Under the pieces are notes generated by a model that saw only the letters and a list, made by a program, of their open reading frames with translations, made no database searches and had not been told where the DNA came from. Positions 36,501 through 50,182 of a stretch of 64,000 nucleotides of DNA are shown piece after piece (positions within the stretch are counted from its first letter, which is position 1; every line of letters begins with the position of its first letter). The stretch spans positions 142,403-206,402 of the forward strand of contig JBAIAA010000609.1 of assembly GCA_037893245.1 (NCBI GenBank), given 5' to 3'. The stretch is from Crossaster papposus (taxonomy: Eukaryota; Echinodermata; Asteroidea; Velatida; Solasteridae). The translations under genes and the position numbers were made by a program.

Positions 36501-39500
36501 AGAAGTGTGCATAAGAAATATGTAAAGGGAAAGAAGTGTGCATAAGAAATATGTAAAGGGAAAGAAGTGTGCATAAGAAATATGTAAAGGGAAAGAAGTG
36601 TGCATAAGAAATATGTAAAGGGAAAGAAGTGTGCATAAGAAATATGTAAAGGGAAAGAAGTGTGCATAAGAAATATGTAAAGGGAAAGAAGTGTGCATAA
36701 GAAATATGTAAAGGGAAAGAAGTGTGCATAAGAAATATGTAAAGGGAAAGAAGTGTGCATAAGAAATATGTAAAGGAAAAGAAGTGTGCATAAGAAATAT
36801 GTAAAGGGAAAGAAGTGTGCATAAGAAATATGTAAAGGAAAAGAAGTGTGCATAAGAAATATGTAAAGGGAAAGAAGTGTGCATAAGAAATATGTAAAGG
36901 GAAAGAAGTGTGCATAAGAAATAAACACATGATGTCGGGACAAGCCCTCGAGTTAAATATGTAAAGGGAAAGAAGTGTGCATAAGAAATATGTAAAGGGA
37001 AAGAAGTGTGCATAAGAAATATGTAAAGGGAAAGAAGTGTGCATAAGAAATAAACACATGATGTCGGGACAAGCCCTCGAGTTAAATATGTAAAGGGAAA
37101 GAAGTGTGCATAAGAAATATGTAAAGGGAAAGAAGTGTGCATAAGAAATATGTAAAGGGAAAGAAGTGTGCATAAGAAATATGTAAAGGGAAAGAAGTGT
37201 GCATAAGAAATATGTAAAAAGAAAGAAGTGTGCATAATAAATATGTAAAGGGAAAGAAGTGTGCATAAGAAATATGTAAAGGGAAAGAAGTGTGCATAAG
37301 AAATCTGTAAAGGGAAAGAAGTGTGCATACGAAATATGTAAAGGGAAAGAAGTGTGCATAAGAAATATGTAAAGGGAAAGAAGTGTGCATAAGAAATATG
37401 TAAAGGGAAAGAAGTGTGCATAAGAAATATGTAAAGGGAAAGAAGTGTGCATAAGAAATATGTAAAGGGAAAGAAGTGTGCATAAGAAATATGTAAAGGG
37501 AAAGAAGTGTGCATAAGAAATATGTAAAGGGAAAGAAGTGTGCATAAGAAATATGTAAAGGGAAAAAAGTGTGCATAAGAAATATGTAAAGGGAAAGAAG
37601 TGTGCATAAGAAATATGTAAAGGGAAAGAAGTGTGCATAAGAAATATGTAAAGGGAAAGAAGTGTGCATAAGAAATATGTAAAGGGAAAGAAGTGTGCAT
37701 AAGAAATATGTAAAGGGAAAGAAGTGTGCATAAGAAATATGTAAAGGGAAAGAAGTGTGCATAAGAAATATGTAAAGGAAAAGAAGTGTGCATAAGAAAT
37801 ATGTAAAGGGAAAGAAGTGTGTATAAGAAATATGTAAAGGGAAAGAAGTGTGCATAAGAAATATGTAAAGGGAAAGAAGTGTGCATACGAAATAAACACA
37901 TGATGTCGGGACAAGCCCTCGAGTTAAATATGTAAAGGGAAAGAAGTGTGCATAAGAAATAAAAAAGGGAAAGAAGTGTGCATAAGAAATATGTAAAGGG
38001 AAAGAAGTGTGCATAAGAAATATGTAAAGGGAAATAAGTGTGCATAAGAAATATGTAAAGGGAAAGACGTGTGCATAAGAAATATGTAAAGGGAAAGAAG
38101 TGTGCATAAGAAATATGTAAAGAGAAAGAAGTGTGCATAAGAAATATGTAAAGGGAAAGAAGTGTGCATAAGAAATATGTAAAGGGAAAGAAGTGTGCAT
38201 AAGAAATATGTAAAGGGAAAGAAGTGTGCATAAGAAATATGTAAAGGGAAAGAAGTGTGCATAAGAAATATGTAAAGGGAAAGAAGTGTGCATAAGAAAT
38301 ATGTAAAGGGAAAGAAGTGTGCATAAGAAATATGTAAAGGGAAAGAAGTGTGCATAAGAAATATGTAAAGGGAAAGAAGTGTGCATAAGAAATATGTAAA
38401 GGGAAAGAAGTGTGCATAAGAAATATGTAAAGGGAAAGAAGTGTGCATAAGAAATATGTAAAGGGAAAGAAGTGTGCATAAGAAATATGTAAAGGGAAAG
38501 AAGTGTGCATAAGAAATATGTAAAGGGAAAGAAGTGTGCATAAGAAATATGTAAAGGGAAAGAAGTGTGCATAAGAAATATGTAAAGGGAAAGAAGTGTG
38601 CATAAGAAATATGTAAAGGGAAAGAAGTGTGCATAAGAAATATGTAAAGGGAAAGAAGTGTGCATAAGAAATATGTAAAGGGAAAGAAGTGTGCATAAGA
38701 AATATGTAAAGGGAAAGAAGTGTGCATAAGAAATATGTAAAGGGAAAGAAGTGTGCATAAGAAATATGTAAAGGGAAAGAAGTGTGCCTAAGAAATATGT
38801 AAAGGGAAAGAAGTGTGCATAAGAAATATGTAAAGGGAAAGAAGTGTGCATAAGAAATATGTAAAGGGAAAGAAGTGTGCATAAGAAATATGTAAAGGGA
38901 AAGAAGTGTGCATAAGAAATATGTAAAGAGAAAGAAGTGTGCATAAGAAATATGTAAAGGGAAAGAAGTGTGCATAAGAAATATGTAAAGGGAAAGAAGT
39001 GTGCATAAGAAATATGTAAAGGGAAAGAAGTGTGCATAAGAAATATGTAAAGGGAAAGAAGTGTGCATAAGAAATATGTAAAGGGAAAGAAGTGTGCATA
39101 AGAAATATGTAAAGGGAAAGAAGTGTGCATAAGAAATATGTAAAGGGAAAGAAGTGTGCATAAGAAATATGTAAAGGAAAAGAAGTGTGCATAAGAAATA
39201 TGTAAAGGGAAAGAAGTGTGCATAAGAAATATGTAAAGGGAAAGAAGTGTGCATAAGAAATATGTAAAGGGAAAGAAGTGTGCATAAGAAATATGTAAAG
39301 GGAAAGAAGTGTGCATAAGAAATATGTAAAGGGAAAGAAGTGTGCATAAGAAATATGTAAAGGGAAAGAAGTGTGCATAAGAAATATGTAAAGGGAAAGA
39401 AGTGTGCATAAGAAATATGTAAAGGGAAAGAAGTGTGCATAAGAAATATGTAAAGGGAAAGAAGTGTGCATAAGAAATATGTAAAGGGAAAGAAGTGTGC

Positions 39501-40262
39501 ATAAGAAATATGTAAAGGGAAAGAAGTGTGCATAAGAAATATGTAAAGGGAAAGAAGTGTGCATAAGAAATATGTAAAGGGAAAGAAGTGTGCATAAGAA
39601 ATAAACACATGATGTCGGGACAAGCCCTCGAGTTAAATATGTAAAGGGAAAGAAGTGTGCATAATAAATAAAAAAGGGAAAGAAGTGTGCATAAGAAATA
39701 TGTAAAGGGAAAGAAGTGTGCATAAGAAATATGTAAAGGGAAAGAAGTGTGCATAAGAAATATGTAAAGGGAAAGAAGTGTGCATAAGAAATAAACACAT
39801 GATGTCGGGACAAGCCCTCGAGTTAAATATGTAAAGGGAAAGAAGTGTGCATAAGAAATATGTAAAGGGAAAGAAGTGTGCATAAGAAATATGTAAAGGG
39901 AAAGAAGTGTGCATAAGAAATATGTAAAGGGAAAGAAGTGTGCATAAGAAATATGTAAAGGGAAAGAAGTGTGCATAAGAAATATGTAAAGGGAAAGAAG
40001 TGTGCATAAGAAATATGTAAAGGGAAAGAAGTGTGCATAAGAAATATGTAAAGGGAAAGAAGTGTGCATAAGAAATATGTAAAGGGAAAGAAGTGTGCAT
40101 AAGAAATATGTAAAGGGAAAGAAGTGTGCATAAGAAATATGTAAAGGGAAAGAAGTGTGCATAAGAAATATGTAAAGGGAAAGAAGTGTGCATAAGAAAT
40201 ATGTAAAGGGAAAGAAGTGTGCATAAAAAATATGTAAAGGGAAAGAAGTGTGCATAAGAAAT
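33583..40262 (+). repeat. 3340-bp tandem duplication
   Basis: Elements at 33583, 33712, 34554, 36263 and 36453 recur at 36923, 37052, 37894, 39603 and 39793, each shifted by 3340 bp. Private markers shift identically: GTAAAAAGAAAG near 33875 and 37215, AAATCTGTAAAG near 33962 and 37302, GTGTATAAG near 34481 and 37821, GTGCCTAAG near 35447 and 38787. Homology starts near 33.4 kb (AAAGGAAAAG near 33435 and 36775; the CATACG at 33359 is not shared) and ends between 39.8 and 40.1 kb. All C-type, with short units in the same places. Confidence 0.92.
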
Positions 40263-40572
40263 ATGTAAAGGGAAAGAAGTGTGCATAAGAAATATGTAAA
40301 GGGAAAGAAGTGTGCATAAGAAATATGTAAAGGGAAAGAAGTGTGCATAAGAAATATGTAAAGGGAAAGAAGTGTGCATAAGAAATATGTAAAGGGAAAG
40401 AAGTGTGCATAAGAAATATGTAAAGGGAAAGAAGTGTGCATAAGAAATATGTAAAAGGAAAGAAGTGTGCATAAGAAATATGTAAAGGGAAAAAAGTGTG
40501 CATAAGAAATATGTAAAGGGAAAGAAGTGTGCATAAGAAATATGTAAAGGGAAAGAAGTGTGCATAAGAAAT

Positions 40573-43500
40573 AAACACATGATGTGGGAACAAGCCCTCG
40601 AGTTAAATATGTAAAGGGAAAGAAGTGTGCATAAGAAATAAACACATGATGTGGGAACAAGCCCTCGAGTTAAATATGTAAAGGGAAAGAAGTGTGCATA
40701 AGAAATATGTAAAGGGAAAGAAGTGTGCATAAGAAATATGTAAAGGGAAAGAAGTGTGCATAAGAAATATGTAAAGGGAAAGAAGTGTGCATAATACATA
40801 TGTAAAGGGAAAGAAGTGTGCATAAGAAATATGTAAAGGGAAAGAAGTGTGCATAAGAAATATGTAAAGGGAAAGAAGTGTGCATAAGAAATATGTAAAG
40901 GGAAAGAAGTGTGCATAAGAAATATGTAAAGGGAAAGAAGTGTGCATAAGAAATATGTAAAGGGAAAGAAGTGTGCATAAGAAATATGTAAAGGGAAAGA
41001 AGTGTGCATAAGAAATATGTAAAGGGAAAGAAGTGTGCATAAGAAATATGTAAAGGGAAAGAAGTGTGCATAAGAAATATGTAAAGGGAAAGAAGTGTGC
41101 ATAAGAAATATGTAAAGGGAAAGAAGTGTGCATAAGAAATAAACACATGATGTCGGGACAAGCCCTCGAGTTAAATATGTAAAGGGAAAGAAGTGTGCAT
41201 AAGAAATAAAAAAGGGAAAGAAGTGTGCATAAGAAATATGTAAAGGGAAAGAAGTGTGCATAAGAAATATGTAAAGGGAAAGAAGTGTGCATAAGAAATA
41301 TGTAAAGGGAAAGAAGTGTGCATAAGAAATATGTAAAGGGAAAGAAGTGTGCATAATAAATATGTAAAGGGAAAGAAGTGTGCATAAGAAATATGTAAAG
41401 GGAAAGAAGTGTGCATAAGAAATATGTAAAGGGAAAGAAGTGTGCATAAGAAATATGTAAAGGGAAAGAAGTGTGCATAAGAAATATGTAAAGGGAAAGA
41501 AGTGTGCATAAGAAATATGTAAAGGGAAAGAAGTGTGCATAAGAAATATGTAAAGGGAAAGAAGTGTGCATAAGAAATATGTAAAGGGAAAGAAGTGTGC
41601 ATAAGAAATATGTAAAGGGAAAGAAGTGCGCATAATAAATATGTAAAGGGAAAGAAGTGTGCATAAGAAATATGTAAAGGGAAAGAAGTGTGCATAATAA
41701 ATATGTAAAGGGAAAGAAGTGTGCATAAGAAATATGTAAAGGGAAAGAAGTGTGCATAAGAAATATGTAAAGGGAAAGAAGTGTGCATAAGAAATAAACA
41801 CATGATGTCGGGACAAGCCCTCGAGTTAAATATGTAAAGGGAAAGAAGTGTGCATAAGAAATATGTAAAGGGAAAGAAGTGTGCATAAGAAATATGTAAA
41901 GGGAAAGAAGTGTGCATAATAAATATGTAAAGGGAAAGAAGTGTGCATAAGAAATATGTAAAGGGAAAGAAGTGTGCATAAGAAATATGTAAAGGGAAAG
42001 AAGTGTGCATAAGAAATATGTAAAGGGAAAGAAGTGTGCATAAGAAATATGTAAAGGGAAAGAAGTGTGCATAAGAAATATGTAAAGGGAAAGAAGTGTG
42101 CATAAGAAATATGTAAAGGGAAAGAAGTGTGCATAAGAAATATGTAAAGGGAAAGAAGTGTGCATAAGAAATATGTAAAGGGAAAGAAGTGTGCATAAGA
42201 AATATGTAAAGGGAAAGAAGTGTGCATAAGAAATATGTAAAGGGAAAGAAGTGTGCATAAGAAATATGTAAAGGGAAAGAAGTGTGCATAAGAAATATGT
42301 AAAGGGAAAGAAGTGTGCATAAGAAATATGTAAAGGGAAAGAAGTGTGCATAAGAAATATGTAAAGGGAAAGAAGTGTGCATAAGAAATATGTAAAGGGA
42401 AAGAAGTGTGCATAAGAAATATGTAAAGGGAAAGAAGTGTGCATAAGAAATATGTAAAGGGAAAAAAGTGTGCATAAGAAATATGTAAAGGGAAAGAAGT
42501 GTGCATAAGAAATATGTAAAAGGAAAGAAGTGTGCATAAGAAATATGTAAAGGGAAAAAAGTGTGCATAAGAAATATGTAAAGGGAAAGAAGTGTGCATA
42601 AGAAATATGTAAAGGGAAAGAAGTGTGCATAAGAAATAAACACATGATGTGGGAACAAGCCCTCGAGTTAAATATGTAAAGGGAAAGAAGTGTGCATAAG
42701 AAATAAACACATGATGTGGGAACAAGCCCTCGAGTTAAATATGTAAAGGGAAAGAAGTGTGCATAAGAAATATGTAAAGGGAAAGAAGTGTGCATAAGAA
42801 ATATGTAAAGGGAAAGAAGTGTGCATAAGAAATATGTAAAGGGAAAGAAGTGTGCATAAGAAATATGTAAAGGGAAAGAAGTGTGCATAAGAAATATGTA
42901 AAGGGAAAGAAGTGTGCATAAGAAATATGTAAAGGGAAAGAAGTGTGCATAAGAAATATGTAAAGGGAAAGAAGTGTGCATAAGAAATATGTAAAGGGAA
43001 AGAAGAGTGCATAAGAAATATGTAAAGGGAAAGAAGTGTGCATAAGAAATATGTAAAGGGAAAGAAGTGTGCATAAGAAATATGTAAAGGGAAAGAAGTG
43101 TGCATAAGAAATATGTAAAGGGAAAGAAGTGTGCATAAGAAATATGTAAAGGGAAAGAAGTGTGCATAAGAAATATGTAAAGGGAAAGAAGTGTGCATAA
43201 GAAATATGTAAAGGAAAAGAAGTGTGCATAAGAAATATGTAAAGGGAAAGAAGTGTGCATAAGAAATATGTAAAGGGAAAGAAGTGTGCATAAGAAATAT
43301 GTAAAGGGAAAGAAGTGTGCATAAGAAATATGTAAAGGGAAAGAAGTGTGCATAAGAAATATGTAAAGGGAAAGAAGTGTGCATAAGAAATATGTAAAGG
43401 GAAAGAAGTGTGCATAAGAAATATGTAAAGGGAAAGAAGTGTGCATAAGAAATATGTAAAGGGAAAGAAGTGTGCATAAGAAATATGTAAAGGGAAAGAA

Positions 43501-45446
43501 GTGTGCATAAGAAATATGTAAAGGGAAAGAAGTGTGCATAAGAAATAAACACATGATGTCGGGACAAGCCCTCGAGTTAAATATGTAAAGGGAAAGAAGT
43601 GTGCATAAGAAATAAAAAAGGGAAAGAAGTGTGCATAAGAAATATGTAAAGGGAAAGAAGTGTGCATAAGAAATATGTAAAGGGAAAGAAGTGTGCATAA
43701 GAAATATGTAAAGGGCAAGAAGTGTGCATAAGAAATAAACACATGATGTCGGGACAAGCCCTCGAGTTAAATATGTAAAGGGAAAGAAGTGTGCATAAGA
43801 AATATGTAAAGGGAAAGAAGTGTGCATAAGAAATATGTAAAGGGAAAAAAGTGTGCATAAGAAATATGTAAAGGGAAAGAAGTGTGCATAAGAAATATGT
43901 AAAGGGAAAGAAGTGTGCATAAGAAATATGTAAAGGGAAAGAAGTGTGCATAAGAAATATGTAAAGGGAAAGAAGTGTGCATAAGAAATATGTAAAGGGA
44001 AAGAAGTGTGCATAAGAAATATGTAAAGGGAAAGAAGTGTGCATAAGAAATGTCTAAAGGGAAAGAAGTGTGCATAAGAAATATGTAAAGGGAAAGAAGT
44101 GTGCATAAGAAATATGTAAAGGGAAAGAAGTGTGCATAAGAAATATGTAAAGGGAAAGAAGTGTGCATAAGAAATATGTAAAGGGAAAGAAGTGTGCATA
44201 AGAAATATGTAAAGGGAAAGAAGTGTGCATAAGAAATATGTGAAGGGAAAGAAGTGTGCATAAGAAATATGTAAAGGGAAAGAAGTGTGCATAAAAAATA
44301 TGTAAAGGGAAAGAAGTGTGCATAAGAAATATGTAAAGGGAAAGAAGTGTGCATAAGAAATGTCTAAAGGGAAAGAAGTGTGCATAAGAAATATGTAAAG
44401 GGAAAGAAGTGTGCATAAGAAATATGTAAAGGGAAAGAAGTGTGCATAAGAAATATGTAAAGGGAAAGAAGTGTGCATAAGAAATATGTAAAGGGAAAGA
44501 AGTGTGCATAAGAAATATGTAAAGGGAAAGAAGTGTGCATAAGAAATATGTAAAGGGAAAGAAGTGTGCATAAGAAATATGTGAAGGGAAAGAAGTGTGC
44601 ATAAGAAATATGTAAAGGGAAAGAAGTGTGCATAAAAAATATGTAAAGGGAAAGAAGTGTGCATAAGAAATATGTAAAGGGAAAGAAGTGTGCATAAGAA
44701 ATATGTAAAGGGAAAGAAGTGTGCATAAGAAATATGTAAAGGGAAAGAAGTGTGCATAAGAAATATGTAAAGGGAAAGAAGTGTGCATAAGAAATATGTA
44801 AAGGGAAAGAAGTGTGCATAAGAAATATGTAAAGGGAAAGAAGTGTGCATAAGAAATATGTAAAGGGAAAGAAGTGTGCATAAGAAATATGTAAAGGGAA
44901 AAAAGTGTGCATAAGAAATATGTAAAGGGAAAGAAGTGTGCATAAGAAATATGTAAAGGGAAAGAAGTGTGCATAAGAAATATGTAAAGGGAAAGAAGTG
45001 TGCATAAGAAATATGTAAAGGGAAAGAAGTGTGCATAAGAAATATGTAAAGGGAAAGAAGTGTGCATAAGAAATATGTAAAGGGAAAGAAGTGTGCATAA
45101 AAAATATGTAAAGGGAAAGAAGTGTGCATAAGAAATATGTAAAGGGAAAGAAGTGTGCATAAGAAATATGTAAAGGGAAAGAAGTGTGCATAAGAAATAT
45201 GTAAAGGGAAAGAAGTGTGCATAAGAAATATGTAAAGGGAAAGAAGTGTGCATAAGAAATATGTAAAGGGAAAGAAGTGTGCATAAGAAATATGTGAAGG
45301 GAAAGAAGTGTGCATAAGAAATATGTAAAGGGAAAGAAGTGTGCATAAGAAATATGTAAAGGGAAAAAAGTGTGCATAAGAAATATGTAAAGGGAAAGAA
45401 GTGTGCATAAGAAATATGTAAAGGGAAAGAAGTGTGCATAAGAAAT
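40573..45446 (+). repeat. Mixed-element satellite domain
   Basis: G-type twins at 40573/40640 and 42638/42705 are 2065 bp apart and alternate with C-type elements at 41141, 41796, 43547 and 43737. The 43547/43737 pair has the 190-bp spacing and short unit seen around 24.7, 27.7, 36.3 and 39.6 kb. After 43737 there is no element for 1710 bp. The domain joins the C-rich left half to the purely G-type right domain and looks like an exchange zone. Confidence 0.8.
44051..44720 (+). repeat. Local 310- to 341-bp tandem duplication
   Basis: A unit starting TGTCTAAAGG at 44051 recurs at 44361 (310 bp, ten units). A TGTGAAGGG unit near 44241 recurs near 44582 and a CATAAAAAAT unit near 44291 near 44632 (341 bp, eleven units). 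Two spacings one unit apart indicate a duplication of about ten units with a one-unit gain in one copy. Confidence 0.82.
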
Positions 45447-46985
45447 AAACACATGATGTGGGAACAAGCCCTCGAGTTAAATATGTAAAGGGAAAGAAGT
45501 GTGCATAAGAAATAAACACATGATGTGGGAACAAGCCCTCGAGTTAAATATGTAAAGGGAAAGAAGTGTGCATAAGAAATATGTAAAGGAAAAGAAGTGT
45601 GCATAAGAAATATGTAAAGGGAAAGAAGTGTGCATAAGAAATATGTAAAGGGAAAGAAGTGTGCATAAGAAATATGTAAAGGGAAAGAAGTGTGCATAAG
45701 AAATATGTAAAGGGAAAGAAGTGTGCATAAGAAATATGTAAAGGGAAAGAAGTGTGCATAAGAAATATGTAAAGGGAAAGAAGTGTGCATAAGAAATATG
45801 TAAAGGGAAAGAAGTGTGCATAAGAAATATGTAAAGGGAAAGAAGTGTGCATAAGAAATATGTAAAGGGAAAGAAGTGTGCATAAGAAATATGTAAAGGG
45901 AAAGAAGTGTGCATAAGAAATAAACACATGATGTGGGAACAAGCCCTCGAGTTAAATATGTAAAGGGAAAGAAGTGTGCATAAGAAATATGTAAAGGGAA
46001 AGAAGTGTGCATAAGAAATATGTAAAGGGAAAGAAGTGTGCATAAGAAATATGTAAAGGGAAAGAAGTGTGCATAAGAAATATGTAAAGGGAAAGAAGTG
46101 TGCATAAGAAATATGTAAAGAGAAAGAAGTGTGCATAAGAAATATGTAAAGGGAAAGAAGTGTGCATAAGAAATATGTAAAGGGAAAGAAGTGTGCATAA
46201 GAAATATGTAAAGGGAAAGAAGTGTGCATAAGAAATATGTAAAGGGAAAGAAGTGTGCATAAGAAATATGTAAAGGGTAAGAAGTGTGCATAAGAAATAT
46301 GTAAAGGGAAAGAAGTGTGCATAAGAAATATGTAAAGGGAAAGAAGTGTGCATAAGAAATATGTAAAGGGAAAGAAGTGTGCATAAGAAATATGTAAAGG
46401 GAAAGAAGTGTGCATAAGAAATATGTAAAGGGAAAGAAGTGTGCATAATAAATATGTAAAGGGAAAGAAGTGTGCATAAGAAATATGTAAAGGGAAAGAA
46501 GTGTGCATAAGAAATATGTAAAGGGAAAGAAGTGTGCATAAGAAATATGTAAAGGGAAAGAAGTGTGCATAAGAAATAAACACATGATGTGGGAACAAGC
46601 CCTCGAGTTAAATATGTAAAGGGAAAGAAGTGTGCATAAGAAATATGTAAAGGGAAAGAAGTGTGCATAAGAAATATGTAAAGGGAAAGAAGTGTGCATA
46701 CGAAATATGTAAAGGGAAAGAAGTGTGCATAAGAAATATGTAAAGGGAAAGAAGTGTGCATAAGAAATATGTAAAGGGAAAGAAGTGTGCATAAGAAATA
46801 TGTAAAGGGAAAGAAGTGTTCATAAGAAATATGTAAAGGGAAAGAAGTGTGCATAAGAAATATGTAAAGGGAAAGAAGTGTGCATAAGAAATATGTAAAG
46901 GGAAAGAAGTGTGCATAAGAAATATGTAAAGGGAAAGAAGTGTGCATAAGAAATATGTAAAGGGAAAGAAGTGTGCATAAGAAAT
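45447..46985 (+). repeat. 1539-bp higher-order repeat, copy A
   Basis: G-type elements are spaced 67, 408, 656 and 408 bp. The unit pattern after the twin (second unit AAAGGAAAAG), an AAAGAGAAAG unit and an AAAGGGTAAG unit recur in every copy to 57.9 kb. It carries a GTGTTCATAAG unit about 1371 bp from the copy start, shared with copies C, E, G and H. Confidence 0.9.
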
Positions 46986-48643
46986 AAACACATGATGTGG
47001 GAACAAGCCCTCGAGTTAAATATGTAAAGGGAAAGAAGTGTGCATAAGAAATAAACACATGATGTGGGAACAAGCCCTCGAGTTAAATATGTAAAGGGAA
47101 AGAAGTGTGCATAAGAAATATGTAAAGGAAAAGAAGTGTGCATAAGAAATATGTAAAGGGAAAGAAGTGTGCATAAGAAATATGTAAAGGGAAAGAAGTG
47201 TGCATAAGAAATATGTAAAGGGAAAGAAGTGTGCATAAGAAATATGTAAAGGGAAAGAAGTGTGCATAAGAAATATGTAAAGGGAAAGAAGTGTGCATAA
47301 GAAATATGTAAAGGGAAAGAAGTGTGCATAAGAAATATGTAAAGGGAAAGAAGTGTGCATAAGAAATATGTAAAGGGAAAGAAGTGTGCATAAGAAATAT
47401 GTAAAGGGAAAGAAGTGTGCATAAGAAATATGTAAAGGGAAAGAAGTGTGCATAAGAAATAAACACATGATGTGGGAACAAGCCCTCGAGTTAAATATGT
47501 AAAGGGAAAGAAGTGTGCATAAGAAATATGTAAAGGGAAAGAAGTGTGCATAAGAAATATGTAAAGGGAAAGAAGTGTGCATAAGAAATATGTAAAGGGA
47601 AAGAAGTGTGCATAAGAAATATGTAAAGGGAAAGAAGTGTGCATAAGAAATATGTAAAGAGAAAGAAGTGTGCATAAGAAATATGTAAAGGGAAAGAAGT
47701 GTGCATAAGAAATATGTAAAGGGAAAGAAGTGTGCATAAGAAATATGTAAAGGGAAAGAAGTGTGCATAAGAAATATGTAAAGGGAAAGAAGTGTGCATA
47801 AGAAATATGTAAAGGGTAAGAAGTGTGCATAAGAAATATGTAAAGGGAAAGAAGTGTGCATAAGAAATATGTAAAGGGAAAGAAGTGTGCATAAGAAATA
47901 TGTAAAGGGAAAGAAGTGTGCATAAGAAATATGTAAAGGGAAAGAAGTGTGCATAAGAAATATGTAAAGGGAAAGAAGTGTGCATAAGAAATATGTAAAG
48001 GGAAAGAAGTGTGCATAAGAAATATGTAAAGGGAAAGAAGTGTGCATAAGAAATATGTAAAGGGAAAGAAGTGTGCATAAGAAATATGTAAAGGGAAAAA
48101 AGTGTGCATAAGAAATATGTAAAGGGAAAGAAGTGTGCATAAGAAATATGTAAAGGGAAAGAAGTGTGCATAAGAAATATGTAAAGGGAAAGAAGTGTGC
48201 ATAAGAAATATGTAAAGGGAAAGAAGTGTGCATAAGAAATATGTAAAGGGAAAGAAGTGTGCATAAGAAATATGTAAAGGGAAAGAAGTGTGCATAAAAA
48301 ATATGTAAAGGGAAAGAAGTGTGCATAAGAAATATGTAAAGGGAAAGAAGTGTGCATAAGAAATATGTAAAGGGAAAGAAGTGTGCATAAGAAATATGTA
48401 AAGGGAAAGAAGTGTGCATAAGAAATATGTAAAGGGAAAAAAGTGTGCATAAGAAATATGTAAAGGGAAAGAAGTGTGCATAAGAAATATGTAAAGGGAA
48501 AGAAGTGTGCATAAGAAATATGTAAAGGGAAAGAAGTGTGCATAAGAAATATGTAAAGGGAAAAAAGTGTGCATAAGAAATATGTAAAGGGAAAGAAGTG
48601 TGCATAAGAAATATGTAAAGGGAAAGAAGTGTGCATAAGAAAT
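46986..48643 (+). repeat. 1658-bp higher-order repeat, copy B (lacks one element)
   Basis: Spacings are 67, 408 and 1183 bp. Relative to copy A one element is missing and the total is 119 bp longer. The same altered pattern returns in copy F, so it was copied rather than arising twice. Confidence 0.88.
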
Positions 48644-50182
48644 AAACACATGATGTGGGAACAAGCCCTCGAGTTAAATATGTAAAGGGAAAGAAGTGTG
48701 CATAAGAAATAAACACATGATGTGGGAACAAGCCCTCGAGTTAAATATGTAAAGGGAAAGAAGTGTGCATAAGAAATATGTAAAGAAAAAGAAGTGTGCA
48801 TAAGAAATATGTAAAGGGAAAGAAGTGTGCATAAGAAATATGTAAAGGGAAAGAAGTGTGCATAAGAAATATGTAAAGGGAAAGAAGTGTGCATAAGAAA
48901 TATGTAAAGGGAAAGAAGTGTGCATAAGAAATATGTAAAGGGAAAGAAGTGTGCATAAGAAATATGTAAAGGGAAAGAAGTGTGCATAAGAAATATGTAA
49001 AGGGAAAGAAGTGTGCATAAGAAATATGTAAAGGGAAAGAAGTGTGCATAAGAAATATGTAAAGGGAAAGAAGTGTGCATAAGAAATATGTAAAGGGAAA
49101 GAAGTGTGCATAAGAAATAAACACATGATGTGGGAACAAGCCCTCGAGTTAAATATGTAAAGGGAAAGAAGTGTGCATAAGAAATATGTAAAGGGAAAGA
49201 AGTGTGCATAAGAAATATGTAAAGGGAAAGAAGTGTGCATAAGAAATATGTAAAGGGAAAGAAGTGTGCATAAGAAATATGTAAAGGGAAAGAAGTGTGC
49301 ATAAGAAATATGTAAAGAGAAAGAAGTGTGCATAAGAAATATGTAAAGGGAAAGAAGTGTGCATAAGAAATATGTAAAGGGAAAGAAGTGTGCATAAGAA
49401 ATATGTAAAGGGAAAGAAGTGTGCATAAGAAATATGTAAAGGGAAAGAAATGTGCATAAGAAATATGTAAAGGGTAAGAAGTGTGCATAAGAAATATGTA
49501 AAGGGAAAGAAGTGTGCATAAGAAATATGTAAAGGGAAAGAAGTGTGCATAAGAAATATGTAAAGGGAAAGAAGTGTGCATAAGAAATATGTAAAGGGAA
49601 AGAAGTGTGCATAAGAAATATGTAAAGGGAAAGAAGTGTGCATAAGAAATATGTAAAGGGAAAGAAGTGTGCATAAGAAATATGTAAAGGGAAAGAAGTG
49701 TGCATAAGAAATATGTAAAGGGAAAGAAGTGTGCATAAGAAATATGTAAAGGGAAAGAAGTGTGCATAAGAAATAAACACATGATGTGGGAACAAGCCCT
49801 CGAGTTAAATATGTAAAGGGAAAGAAGTGTGCATAAGAAATATGTAAAGGGAAAGAAGTGTGCATAAGAAATATGTAAAGGGAAAGAAGTGTGCATAAGA
49901 AATATGTAAAGGGAAAGAAGTGTGCATAAGAAATATGTAAAGGGAAAGAAGTGTGCATAAGAAATATGTAAAGGGAAAGAAGTGTGCATAAGAAATATGT
50001 AAAGGGAAAGAAGTGTTCATAAGAAATATGTAAAGGGAAAGAAGTGTGCATAAGAAATATGTAAAGGGAAAGAAGTGTGCATAAGAAATATGTAAAGGGA
50101 AAGAAGTGTGCATAAGAAATATGTAAAGGGAAAGAAGTGTGCATAAGAAATATGTAAAGGGAAAGAAGTGTGCATAAGAAAT
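48644..50182 (+). repeat. 1539-bp higher-order repeat, copy C
   Basis: Spacings are 67, 408, 656 and 408 bp. A private AAGAAATGTGC unit 805 bp from the copy start (about 49449) is shared only with copy G. A unit reading AAAGAAAAAG near 48783 is unique to this copy. Confidence 0.9.
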
